Shown here: one piece after another, positions 24,325-32,289 of the stretch | How the letters are laid out: each line of letters starts with the position of its first letter | Position numbering within the stretch: the first letter of the stretch is position 1 | Source of the DNA: Amycolatopsis pretoriensis | Lineage (GTDB): Bacteria; Actinomycetota; Actinomycetes; Mycobacteriales; Pseudonocardiaceae | Direction of reading: 5' to 3' | Length of the DNA stretch: 64,000 nt | Assembly (NCBI RefSeq): GCF_900107925.1 | Contig: NZ_FNUJ01000014.1 | Coordinates: forward strand, 1-64,000 | Translations under genes and position numbers: made by a program | The notes under the pieces: model-generated | The model's database searches: none | What the model was told of the DNA's origin: nothing | Seen by the model: only the letters and a program-made list of their open reading frames with translations

Positions 24325-25265
24325 CCCGCCGCGAACTCGACGCCGCCGGCATCACCGGGCCCGGGCTGCGCGAGGCCTACCGGCACTGCCGGGAGCTCAA
24401 CGCGCGGCACGGCCGCACGTACTTCCTCGCCACCCGCATGCTCGCGCCCGCGCAGCGCCCCGCCGTCCACGCGCTCTACGGGTTCGCCCGGCGCCTCGAC
24501 GACCTCGTCGACGAGCCCGAGCCCGGCGCCACCCCGGACTCGATCGCGGCGACCCTGCTCGAGGCCGAAGAGGGGTTCCTGAAAGAGCTGGCCGCCGGGA
24601 CCAGCGACGATCCTCTGCGCACCGCCGTCATCGACACCGCGACCCGGTACGCCATCCCGGAGCCGTACTTCCGCGCGTTCTTCGCCTCGATGCGGATGGA
24701 CCTGACCGTGACCGGCTACCCGAACCGCGCGGCGCTCGACGAGTACGTGCACGGCTCAGCCGAGGTCATCGGGCTGCAGGTGCTGCCGATCCTCGGCACC
24801 GTCGTCCCCCGCGACGAGGCCGCGCCGCGGGCCGCCGCGCTGGGCAAGGCGTTCCAGCTGACCAACTTCCTGCGTGACGTCGCCGAGGACCTCGAACGCG
24901 GGCGCGTCTACCTGCCCGCCGACGAGCTGGCCGCGGCCGGCGTCGACCGCGACCGGCTGCGCTGGTGCGTCGCGACGCACCGGCTCGACGCGGCGGTCCG
25001 GCGGGCGCTGATCGAGCAGGTCGCGGCCACCCGCCGCGTCTACGCCGAAGCCCGGCCGGGGATCGCCATGCTGCACCCGGCGTCGCGGCCGTGCGTGCGG
25101 ACCGCGTACGTCCTTTACGGAGGGATCCTCGACCGCATCGAAGCCTTAGACTACAACGTGTTCGCCGGCCGCGCTCGCGTGCCCAGGCACCGCCGCCTGG
25201 CCGCGGCCTGCGACGCGCTCGTCCGGGCGCAGTGGGCGCGGCGCCGGCACCCGGCGGTGACGTGA
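24321..25265 (+). CDS. crtB: Phytoene synthase
   Basis: 314 residues. Two Asp-rich motifs are present, RRLDDLVDE (residues 58-65) and LRDVAEDLERGRVYLP. Condenses two geranylgeranyl diphosphates to phytoene. The ATG overlaps the crtI stop (ATGA). Codon 276 is TTA (25146-25148), the rare leucine codon that in actinomycetes depends on the bldA-type tRNA. This could tie pigment synthesis to development. Confidence 0.92.
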   Translation: MTRRELDAAGITGPGLREAYRHCRELNARHGRTYFLATRMLAPAQRPAVHALYGFARRLDDLVDEPEPGATPDSIAATLLEAEEGFLKELAAGTSDDPLRTAVIDTATRYAIPEPYFRAFFASMRMDLTVTGYPNRAALDEYVHGSAEVIGLQVLPILGTVVPRDEAAPRAAALGKAFQLTNFLRDVAEDLERGRVYLPADELAAAGVDRDRLRWCVATHRLDAAVRRALIEQVAATRRVYAEARPGIAMLHPASRPCVRTAYVLYGGILDRIEALDYNVFAGRARVPRHRRLAAACDALVRAQWARRRHPAVT

Positions 25266-25266
25266 G

Positions 25267-25623
25267 GTGGGCCGGTGGGAGTACCTGCTCGTCCTCGGCG
25301 CGTGCGTGCTGGTGACGTTGCCGCTGGAGCTGGCCGGCGCCCGCGCGTGGCGCCGGCCCCGGCGGCTGGCGCGCGCGGTGCTGCCGGTCGCGGCGGTGTT
25401 CCTGGTGTGGGACGTGCTGGCGATCGCGGCCGGCGTCTGGGACTTCGACCCGGCGTTCGTCACGGGGCTGCGCGTGCCGTTCGGGGTTCCGCTCGAAGAA
25501 GTGCTGTTCTTCGTCGTGATCCCGGTGTGCGGGGTCCTGACGTACGAGGCCGTCGAGCTGACCGGGAACCTGCTGCGCCGGCTCGTCCGGCCGCTGCTCG
25601 ACCGGCGGCGGGTGCGGCGCTGA
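25267..25623 (+). CDS. crtYc: Lycopene cyclase subunit (CrtYc-type)
   Basis: 118 residues and three predicted membrane helices. The lycopene-cyclase-domain signature is seen as WDFDPAFVTGLRVPFGVPLEE followed by VLFFVVIPVCGVLTYEAVE. In actinobacteria and corynebacteria two such small proteins form a heterodimeric cyclase. The GTG start lies one base after the crtB stop. The stop shares a base with the start of crtYd (TGATG). Confidence 0.88.
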   Translation: MGRWEYLLVLGACVLVTLPLELAGARAWRRPRRLARAVLPVAAVFLVWDVLAIAAGVWDFDPAFVTGLRVPFGVPLEEVLFFVVIPVCGVLTYEAVELTGNLLRRLVRPLLDRRRVRR

Positions 25624-25940
25624 TGCCCTGGGGTTACACGGTTCCCGCCGTCGCCGCCGTGCTGGCGGTGGTCGCGGCCGAGGTCTTCCTCCTGCGCACC
25701 GGGCTGTTCCGGCGGACCACGTACTGGGTCACCATGGTGATCGTCGTCGCGTTCCAGATCCCGGTGGACGGGTGGCTGACGAAGCTGTCGGCACCGATCG
25801 TCCGCTACTCCCCCGGCGGCATCACCGGCTGGCGGTTCCCGTGGGACATCCCGGTGGAGGACTTCCTGTTCGGCTACGCCCTCGTCACCGCGGTCCTGCT
25901 CCTGTGGGAACGCGGTAAGTCGCGAAAGGACAGTGCATGA
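25623..25940 (+). CDS. crtYd: Lycopene cyclase subunit (CrtYd-type)
   Basis: 105 residues and three predicted helices. The domain signature here is GGITGWRFPWDIPVEDFLFGYALV. It pairs with CrtYc to cyclise the ends of lycopene. Both the TGATG junction with crtYc and the ATGA junction with the methyltransferase gene favour equal expression. Confidence 0.88.
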   Translation: MPWGYTVPAVAAVLAVVAAEVFLLRTGLFRRTTYWVTMVIVVAFQIPVDGWLTKLSAPIVRYSPGGITGWRFPWDIPVEDFLFGYALVTAVLLLWERGKSRKDSA

Positions 25941-26638
25941 AAGGCAACGGCCTGCCCCGCGCCGAGGTGCCGGCGGCGTTCGACGCGGGCGCGGCGGCCT
26001 ACGACCGGCTCGTCGGGCTGAACCCCGGCTACCACCGCGACCTGCGGCTTTCGGCGCGGCGGCTCGTCCGGCCGGGGCACCAGGGGCTGCGGATCCTCGA
26101 CGCGGGCTGCGGCACGGGCGCGTCGACGGCGGCGCTGCTGGCGATCGCCCCCGACGCGCGCGTCACCGCGATCGACGCGTCGGGCGCGATGCTCGCCCGC
26201 GCCCGGGCCAAGTCCTGGCCGTCCACAGTGGAATTCCGGCACACCCCGGTCGAGGAGCCGCCCGCGGGCCCGTTCGACGCGGTCTTCGCCGCCTACCTGC
26301 TGCGCAACGTCGACGACCCCGACAGCACTCTGCGGGCGCTGCGCGGGCTGCTGCGACCCGGCGGTCAGCTGGCGCTGCACGAGTACTCCGTGCGCGACTC
26401 CCGCCGCGCGCGGTGGGTGTGGAACGCGGTGTGCGGCGCGATCGTCATCCCGCTCGGCCGGGTCACCACCGGCGACGCCACGCTCTACCGGCACCTCCGC
26501 CGCAGCGTCGTGGCGTTCGACGGCGTCACCGAGCTGTGCGCGCGCCTGTCCGCCGCCGGGTTCACCGACGTCCGCACCGGCACGATGCCGGGCTGGTCCC
26601 GCGGGATCGTCCACACGGTCCTGGGCACGGCACCGTGA
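25937..26638 (+). CDS. crtT: SAM-dependent methyltransferase of the carotenoid cluster (CrtT-like)
   Basis: 233 residues of class I methyltransferase fold. Motif I is ILDAGCGTGAST (about residues 53-64), with an acidic end to strand 2 (VTAIDASGAML) and motif III RGLLRPGGQLALHEYS. The same type of gene accompanies crtU in Streptomyces isorenieratene clusters, where its precise function is unsettled. Overlaps at both ends (ATGA before, GTGA after) place it firmly in the operon. Confidence 0.75.
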   Translation: MKGNGLPRAEVPAAFDAGAAAYDRLVGLNPGYHRDLRLSARRLVRPGHQGLRILDAGCGTGASTAALLAIAPDARVTAIDASGAMLARARAKSWPSTVEFRHTPVEEPPAGPFDAVFAAYLLRNVDDPDSTLRALRGLLRPGGQLALHEYSVRDSRRARWVWNAVCGAIVIPLGRVTTGDATLYRHLRRSVVAFDGVTELCARLSAAGFTDVRTGTMPGWSRGIVHTVLGTAP

Positions 26639-28119
26639 TCGCGGGTCGCGACCGCCGGGCGGAGACCCACCCCGCACCCGGCGGGCTGCCCGACGCCGGA
26701 CGGCTCGGCCGCCGTCCGCGCGCGGCCGTCGTCGGAGGCGGCATCGCCGGGCTGACGGCGGCGACCGGGCTCGCCGAGCGCGGGGTCGAGGTGACGGTGT
26801 TCGAGCGCGAGTCCTTTTTGGGCGGCCGCGCGGGCGGCTGGCCCGAGCGGCTGCCGGACGGGACCGAAGTCACGATGAGCCGGGGATTCCACGCGTTCTT
26901 CCGCCAGTACTACAACTTGCGGGCGTTGCTCATGCGCACCGATCCCGGCCTGGAGCGGCTGGTCCCGGTGCCCGACTACCCGCTCATCGACCCGCACGGG
27001 CGCACCGACACGTTCGCCGGCCTGCCGCTGACCCCGCCGTTGAACGCGCTGGCGTTCGCCTTGCGCAGCCCGACGTTCCGGGCGCGTGACCTGGTGCGGC
27101 TGGACGGACGGCGGGCCCTGCCGCTGGCGACCGTCAGCGTTCCCCGCGTCTACGAGCAGCTCGACCACCTCGACGCGGCGTCATTCCTCAGCGCGATCAA
27201 CTTCCCGGCGGCGGCAAGGCATTTGGCGTTCGAGGTGTTCTCGCGCAGCTTCTTCGCCGACCCGGGCGAGCTCTCCGCGGCCGAGCTGGCGACGATGTTC
27301 CACCTGTACTTCCTGGGCTCGTCGGAAGGACTGCTGTTCGACGTGCCGGCCGAGCCGTTCCCGCAGGCGCTGTGGAACCCGCTCGGCGACTACCTTTCCG
27401 GACGCGGCGCGGACCTCCGGCTCGGGACGGCGGTGCGCGGCGTCGCGCGGGAGTCCTCCGGGTTCGTCGTCGAGGGAACGCGTTTCGACGCGGTGGTGCT
27501 CGCGTGCGACGTCGCGGGGCTGCGCCGGATCGTCGCGGCTTCGCCCGGGCTGGGCACGCCGTCGTGGCGGGCGGCGGTCGAAGGGCTGCGCACGGCACCG
27601 CCGTTCGTGGTCCGCCGGCTGTGGCTCGACCGGCCGGTGCGTGCCGACCGGCCGGCGTTCCTGGGCACGGGCGGGTTGCCGCCGCTGGACAACATCAGCG
27701 TGCTGGACCGGTACGAGGGCGAAGCCCGCCGCTGGGCCGCGCGCACGGGCGGCTCGGTGGTGGAGACGCACGCGTACGCGTCGCCGGACGGCGCGGGCCT
27801 GGACGAGCGCCTGCACGAGCTGTACCCGGAGACGGCGGCGGCGCGGGTGCTGGGCGAGATCACGGTGACGCGGCAGGACTGCCCGCTGTTCCCGGTCGGC
27901 GGATTCGCCAACCGTCCGAGCGTGGTGACACCGGAGCCGGGTCTGGTCCTGGCGGGCGACGCGATCCGCGTGGACCTGCCGGTGGCGTTGATGGAGAGAG
28001 CGGCGACCACCGGCTGGACGGCGGCGAACGAGCTGCTGACCGGGTGGGGCGTGGCGGGGCACCCGCTGCGCTCGGTCCCCAACCGCGGCCGGCTCCGCCT
28101 GCTCGACCGCCTGACGTGA
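26635..28119 (+). CDS. crtU: Carotenoid beta-ring desaturase/methyltransferase-type FAD enzyme (CrtU-like)
   Basis: 494 residues. FAD site AVVGGGIAGLTAATGLAERG begins near residue 30, preceded by an unusual Arg/Pro-rich leader. Signature segments are GGRAGGWPERLPDG, MSRGFHAFFRQYYNLR, FHLYFLGSSEGLLFDVP and the C-terminal LAGDAIRVDLPVALMERAATTG. This matches the isorenieratene synthase group, which desaturates beta rings and shifts a methyl group to make aromatic ends. The GTG start overlaps the previous stop. It is the last gene of the operon, one base from the convergent stop. Confidence 0.85.
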   Translation: MIAGRDRRAETHPAPGGLPDAGRLGRRPRAAVVGGGIAGLTAATGLAERGVEVTVFERESFLGGRAGGWPERLPDGTEVTMSRGFHAFFRQYYNLRALLMRTDPGLERLVPVPDYPLIDPHGRTDTFAGLPLTPPLNALAFALRSPTFRARDLVRLDGRRALPLATVSVPRVYEQLDHLDAASFLSAINFPAAARHLAFEVFSRSFFADPGELSAAELATMFHLYFLGSSEGLLFDVPAEPFPQALWNPLGDYLSGRGADLRLGTAVRGVARESSGFVVEGTRFDAVVLACDVAGLRRIVAASPGLGTPSWRAAVEGLRTAPPFVVRRLWLDRPVRADRPAFLGTGGLPPLDNISVLDRYEGEARRWAARTGGSVVETHAYASPDGAGLDERLHELYPETAAARVLGEITVTRQDCPLFPVGGFANRPSVVTPEPGLVLAGDAIRVDLPVALMERAATTGWTAANELLTGWGVAGHPLRSVPNRGRLRLLDRLT

Positions 28120-28120
28120 G

Positions 28121-28699
28121 TCAGCGCGCGGTCCGCCGCCACACCGCGCGCCAGCGGAACGAGGTGCGCACGCGGATTTCGGGCCGGTTCGCGGTGGGGC
28201 CGGCGGGATCCACCCCACAGTCCGGACAGGGGGTGTCGGCGGTCACCTGCGTCCCACAAGCACGGCACGTTTTCAACGGATCGACGCCGGATTCGTAAGC
28301 GGCGATCACCCGCCGGACGACGACGACCAGCCGTTCGGTGGGGTGCTTTTCGAGGTCGGGACAGTAGGCGACGAGGCCGGCCCAAGTGCGCCAGTTGTCG
28401 GCCCGGCTCGCGTCCCTCCGGCCGGCGGCCTTTTCCCGCCGGCGACGGGCCTCGTAGTCCTCGCTCTGCGCGCGCCACACGAGCCGCGCCTCCTCGAGTT
28501 CGTCCACCGCGCGCGTCAGGGACCGCGGGTCGTCGTCGAGGTTCCGCGGGACGTCCGCGCTGACGATCAGGTGGTGCCAGGTGGCCCGGAAACCGTACGG
28601 CTGGAAGCAGAGGACGCATTCCCGCAGCGCGAGCAGCCGGTCGCGGGACGCGAGGCCGGCGTCACGAACCCGGTCGGCGGAGGCGGGGAAACTGCTCAT
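28121..28699 (-). CDS. Hypothetical protein with zinc-ribbon-like tail
   Basis: 192 residues, not recognised. It has a CVLCF pair near residue 28, a charged helical middle (DELEEARLVWRAQSEDYEARRRR) with coiled-coil character, and a CRACG...CPDCG ribbon near residues 152-170 that should bind zinc. Its ATG overlaps the stop of the upstream ArsR-type gene (ATGA), so the two are co-expressed. Confidence 0.65.
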   Translation of the reverse strand: MSSFPASADRVRDAGLASRDRLLALRECVLCFQPYGFRATWHHLIVSADVPRNLDDDPRSLTRAVDELEEARLVWRAQSEDYEARRRREKAAGRRDASRADNWRTWAGLVAYCPDLEKHPTERLVVVVRRVIAAYESGVDPLKTCRACGTQVTADTPCPDCGVDPAGPTANRPEIRVRTSFRWRAVWRRTAR

Positions 28700-29763
28700 C
28701 GCAGCACGGCCCCCACCAGATCGGACCCCAGCGCCGTCAGATCGGGCAAGTTGACGGTGTACCGGACGTACCGCCCCTCCCGCCGACCGGTGAGCAACCC
28801 CGCGCGGCGCAACACTGCCAAATGGCGGGACACCTCCGGCGCCGACAGCCCCCAAGCGTGGGCCAGCTCGCCGGTCGTGTGCGGACCTCGGGCCAACGTC
28901 CGCAGCAGCCTCAACCGGACCGGGTGGGCCAGCGCCTCCAACCGCAGCGTGACCGTCTCCAGCGATACCGGCTCCGGTGCGGCGATCGGGTACTGCAGCA
29001 CCGGCCGCCACCCCGGGGCGTGGACCGCCACCAGGTGCGGGCGGCCGAACACGCTCGGCAGGAACGTGACGCCGTCGCGGGCGGCCGTCGCGTTGTCCTG
29101 CAGCTTGTCCACGACGATGCAGGTACCGTCCAAGACGACCGCGCCGGAGATCGACGCGAGCGCCGCCCCGATGCCGCGACGCTTCAGCAAGTCGTTCTTC
29201 AGCCGGATGTCCGAAGCGAGCCGGCCGGCGATGCGCGTCCAAGCGGCGTCGAAGAACGCCTCCGCGCACTCCTCGAGCGTCCGGCGGACCCGCGCCCGCA
29301 CGGCCGACGGGTCCGCGAGCAGCCGTTCCGCGAACGCCTCCTGCAGCGCACCACGCGCCTGGGCGAGGTCCAGCGCCCGTTCGCGAGCCGTGGCGTCGGC
29401 GAGCGGTGACGGTGCTCCGAAGTGGACGCGGTTGCTGCCGCACGTCGTGATGAGCGCGGCGGTCACGTAGGTTTCGTCGTCGATCCGGTCCACGTCGTCC
29501 AGCTCTTCGGCGAGCGTCGGCCGGGGACGGGCGGGCACCAGGAAGTCCGCTCGCGACGAACGCCAGAGGAACTCCGCCTCCCGCAGCCGCTCGGCCAGCT
29601 CCGGCGGCAGCCCCGCCCAGACGTCCCCGGCCCAGCCGGCGAGCTGCGGGTGGTGCCCGGGTTCGGCCAGGACGTGCAGCATCGCCGTCAGCTCGGCCAG
29701 CGGGGAGGCCGCGAACCGCAGCCGCCCGGCAGGCAGGCCGCCGATGTCGATGCGCACCGTCAT
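28696..29763 (-). CDS. ArsR-type regulator with N-terminal DUF5937-like domain
   Basis: 355 residues. A long N-terminal domain of about 240 residues (start VRIDIGGLPAGRLRFAASPL) is followed by a winged helix (RLEALAHPVRLRLLRTLA, TGELAHAWGLSAPEVSRHLAVLRRAGLL). The start at 29763 is the family-like MTVRIDI. It diverges from an MFS gene, with TTGAC-N7-GTCAA between them as a candidate operator. Confidence 0.8.
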   Translation of the reverse strand: MTVRIDIGGLPAGRLRFAASPLAELTAMLHVLAEPGHHPQLAGWAGDVWAGLPPELAERLREAEFLWRSSRADFLVPARPRPTLAEELDDVDRIDDETYVTAALITTCGSNRVHFGAPSPLADATARERALDLAQARGALQEAFAERLLADPSAVRARVRRTLEECAEAFFDAAWTRIAGRLASDIRLKNDLLKRRGIGAALASISGAVVLDGTCIVVDKLQDNATAARDGVTFLPSVFGRPHLVAVHAPGWRPVLQYPIAAPEPVSLETVTLRLEALAHPVRLRLLRTLARGPHTTGELAHAWGLSAPEVSRHLAVLRRAGLLTGRREGRYVRYTVNLPDLTALGSDLVGAVLR

Positions 29764-29804
29764 CCCGCCATTCTCGCCGGTCACCCGCCCGGCGACCACG
29801 TCGG

Positions 29805-29821
29805 TTGACGGAGCCGGTCAA
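29805..29821. promoter_or_regulatory. TTGAC-N7-GTCAA inverted repeat between ArsR-type and MFS genes
   Basis: Perfect 5-bp arms. Each arm can serve as a -35-like TTGAC for its own direction, so one bound dimer could block both promoters. Clear -10 elements were not found. Confidence 0.45.
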
Positions 29822-29862
29822 TCGACGCGGCGATCCCGGCGGCCGAATCCATCGTGGACGCC

Positions 29863-31029
29863 ATGACGACCAAGATCCGGCCGCGGGCCCTCGTCCGGGC
29901 TTCCGGCGGGCCCCGCTACGCCGTCGCCCTGACCGTGGACGCGCTCGGCACCGGCCTGCTCCGGCCTTTCCTGCTGCTCTACGGGGTGCTGGTGCTCGGC
30001 CTGTCCGCGGCGGCCACCGGCATCGCCATGACGGCCGGCATCGTCGCCGGGCTGGTGTGCATGCCCGCGGTGGGCCGCTGGCTGGACCGGGGCGCGCGCA
30101 GCACGGCCGTGGCCGCGTCGATGCTGGTGCGCGTGGTGGGTGTCGCGCTGCTGCTCGCCGCGCCCGCGGGGCACGTCGGGCTGTTCGCGACGGCGGCGCT
30201 CTTCCTCGGGATCGGCAACCAGGCGTGGCCGGCCGCCCACGCGGCGCTCGTCGCCACGGTCGCCCACGGACGTGAGCGCGACGCCGCGCTCGCCGGCGGC
30301 CGTGCTCTGCGCAACGCCGGCCTCGGTGTGGGCGGGCTCCTCGCGACCGCTTGCCTGGCGGGCGGCACCACCGCGTTGCGGGCGCTGGCCGTCGGCACCG
30401 GGCTCGCCTACCTCGTCGCGGCGGCGTTGGCGTGGTCGGTCCGCCTCCGCGCGCAGCCCGTCACCACCCTGGCCGGTGGACCCGCACCGAGGCTGGGCGC
30501 GCTGCTGGCCGCCAACGTCGTCTACGTCTTCTGCCTCAACGTCCCCGAGGTCGCGCTCCCCCTGGTCCTGGTGACCCAGCTGCACGCGTCGCCGGTGTGG
30601 GCGGCGGCCGTCTTCGTGGCGAACACGGTGCTGGTGGTCGCGCTGCAGGTGCCGGTCACCGTCCTGATGTCCCGCTTCGCCCGGCGGACCGCGCTGGCTC
30701 TCGGCGGTGTCGTGCTCGCCGTGTCCTACCTCGGTTTCCTCGCGGCCACATCGTGGGGCGCGCCGGCCGTCGTCGCGGTGTCGGTGGTCTGCACCTTCGG
30801 CGAGATCGTCTACGCGGGCAGCGCGACCGCGCTCGTCACCGCCGTCGCCCCGGCCCACGTCCTGGGCCGCGCGCTCGCCCGTTTCCAGCTCTCCACGGGC
30901 TTCGGGCTCGCCGTCTCGCCGGCGGTCATCACCACGCTCGCCGCCCGCGGCCCGGCTGTCCTCTGGGGCGGTCTCGCCGCGGCGACGCTCGTCTCCGCTT
31001 CCGCTGTCGCCGCCGAGAAGGAGAGTTAG
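29863..31029 (+). CDS. MFS transporter
   Basis: 388 residues, 10-12 predicted helices, MFS loop VGRWLDRGARSTA after helix 2. Resembles small-molecule efflux proteins. The ATG at 29863 is preferred to the GTG at 29854. It is probably controlled by the divergent ArsR-type protein. The stop shares TTAG with the convergent gene. Confidence 0.8.
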   Translation: MTTKIRPRALVRASGGPRYAVALTVDALGTGLLRPFLLLYGVLVLGLSAAATGIAMTAGIVAGLVCMPAVGRWLDRGARSTAVAASMLVRVVGVALLLAAPAGHVGLFATAALFLGIGNQAWPAAHAALVATVAHGRERDAALAGGRALRNAGLGVGGLLATACLAGGTTALRALAVGTGLAYLVAAALAWSVRLRAQPVTTLAGGPAPRLGALLAANVVYVFCLNVPEVALPLVLVTQLHASPVWAAAVFVANTVLVVALQVPVTVLMSRFARRTALALGGVVLAVSYLGFLAATSWGAPAVVAVSVVCTFGEIVYAGSATALVTAVAPAHVLGRALARFQLSTGFGLAVSPAVITTLAARGPAVLWGGLAAATLVSASAVAAEKES

Positions 31030-31439
31030 TTCGGCGGGTACTGGGGATAACCGGGCGGCGGGGCCATCGGATAGCCGGCCGGCCCCGGGTACGGCGCGAA
31101 ACCGGGGCGCGGGCGGCCGCTCTTGACGACCCCGATCGCGACCAAGAGCCACGACAGCACCGCGGCGATGTCCAGCGGGACGGCCACCGCAAGGAAGATC
31201 ACGTTGAGCTCGTCGACGCTCAGGTGACTGGACCGGACCCACGACGGCGCGTCCAGGGAAATGAACTGCCACGCGATGCCCGCCGCCGTGGTGACGAGCA
31301 TGACGACGAACGCGCCGGTCATCAGGCCGGAGACTCCCCTGGCGCGGCCCTTGACCGAGAAGACGAAGCCGAGCACGCCGACCACGAGCATCAGCACCCG
31401 CGGAATGGCCTGGATGCTCATCAACACAAGGGGTGTCAT
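31026..31439 (-). CDS. Small membrane protein with Pro/Gly/Tyr-rich tail
   Basis: 137 residues with three to four predicted helices (from residue 3 to about 105) and a cytoplasmic tail rich in Pro, Gly and Tyr (GFAPYPGPAGYP, PPPGYPQYPPN), of the kind seen in DUF4190-like actinobacterial proteins. No enzymatic motif. Start at 31439. The in-frame extension upstream is not needed. Confidence 0.6.
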   Translation of the reverse strand: MTPLVLMSIQAIPRVLMLVVGVLGFVFSVKGRARGVSGLMTGAFVVMLVTTAAGIAWQFISLDAPSWVRSSHLSVDELNVIFLAVAVPLDIAAVLSWLLVAIGVVKSGRPRPGFAPYPGPAGYPMAPPPGYPQYPPN

Positions 31440-31503
31440 GCGGCGATCGTAGGGGGCGGCCACGCTCCGCGCGGTGCTTTCGGTGCAGAACCCCGGAGTC
31501 CGG

Positions 31504-32217
31504 TCAGCCGAGGTTGCCGAGCATCAACCCGAGCGTGAACTCGAACCGGTCGTGCCCGCTCCCGGAGGTCAGCTCGGCGGCGTGACGGCGGGTGTGCGGA
31601 AACGTTTCGGCCGGCAAGGCGGCGAACCGGCTCAGCAGCTCGTCGCGGCCGACGACCCATTCGTCGTCCGGGTGTTCCCGCCGCTGCCGGACCAGCGACT
31701 GCTCCAGGGCGTAGGCGCTGACGTAGAGCGACAGCGCGTCGAGGGCCCAGGCGGCGGTCCGCGGTTCGATCCCGCCGGCGCGCAGGATCGCGAAGAGCCC
31801 TTCGCGGACCCGCAGGGCGGCGAGGTTGGTGGGGACCATGCCCAGCGCGGCGCGGGAAACCCCGGGGTAGGCCAGGTACTGGTCGCGGATCTGCGCGTAC
31901 ACGTCGAGGATCTGCGTCCGCCAGGTGGCCGGATCCGGTTCGGGCAGCACGACCTGCGCGCAGAGCCGGCCGACGAGCAGGTCGTCGATGTCGTCCTTGT
32001 TGACGATGTGCGCGTACAGCGAAGACGGCCCGGTGCCGAGCACCGCGGCGACCCGGCGGATGGTCAGCGCGTCGTAGCCCTCGGTGGCCACGACCTGCAG
32101 GGCCGCGTCGGTGATCCGGTCGACCGTGAGGGGTCTCCGGGGCGCGGGCGACACAGCGGGGTCTCCGGCGGGCGGGGCGTGACGGGCGGCCCGGTGTCGC
32201 CGGGGGTCGGAAGGCAC
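31504..32217 (-). CDS. TetR-family repressor (TetR_C-type)
   Basis: About 237 residues. The helix-turn-helix is LTIRRVAAVLGTGPSSLYAHIVNKDDI. The C-terminal ligand domain resembles the tetracycline-repressor class. GTG at 32226 is possible, but a TATAGT -10 on this strand (32230-32225) overlaps it. The GTG at 32217 sits where the transcript should begin, so a leaderless start there is chosen. Three GAACT(A/T)AGTTC operators lie between this gene and the divergent FAD monooxygenase. Confidence 0.82.
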   Translation of the reverse strand: MPSDPRRHRAARHAPPAGDPAVSPAPRRPLTVDRITDAALQVVATEGYDALTIRRVAAVLGTGPSSLYAHIVNKDDIDDLLVGRLCAQVVLPEPDPATWRTQILDVYAQIRDQYLAYPGVSRAALGMVPTNLAALRVREGLFAILRAGGIEPRTAAWALDALSLYVSAYALEQSLVRQRREHPDDEWVVGRDELLSRFAALPAETFPHTRRHAAELTSGSGHDRFEFTLGLMLGNLG

Positions 32218-32239
32218 GTCGGTCACTATAGCTTGTGAC

Positions 32240-32289
32240 GAACTAAGTTCGCGTGTTAGAACTTAGTTCGTGAGAGACGAACTAAGTTC
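32240..32289. promoter_or_regulatory. Three GAACT(A/T)AGTTC operators in the TetR/monooxygenase promoter
   Basis: 11-bp near-perfect palindromes at 32240-32250, 32259-32269 and 32279-32289, centres 19 and 20 bases apart, i.e. close to two helical turns and on the same DNA face. The first lies upstream of the tetR -10. The second covers the region after a TAGAAC -10 for the monooxygenase. The third is inside the monooxygenase's first codons. Confidence 0.85.
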
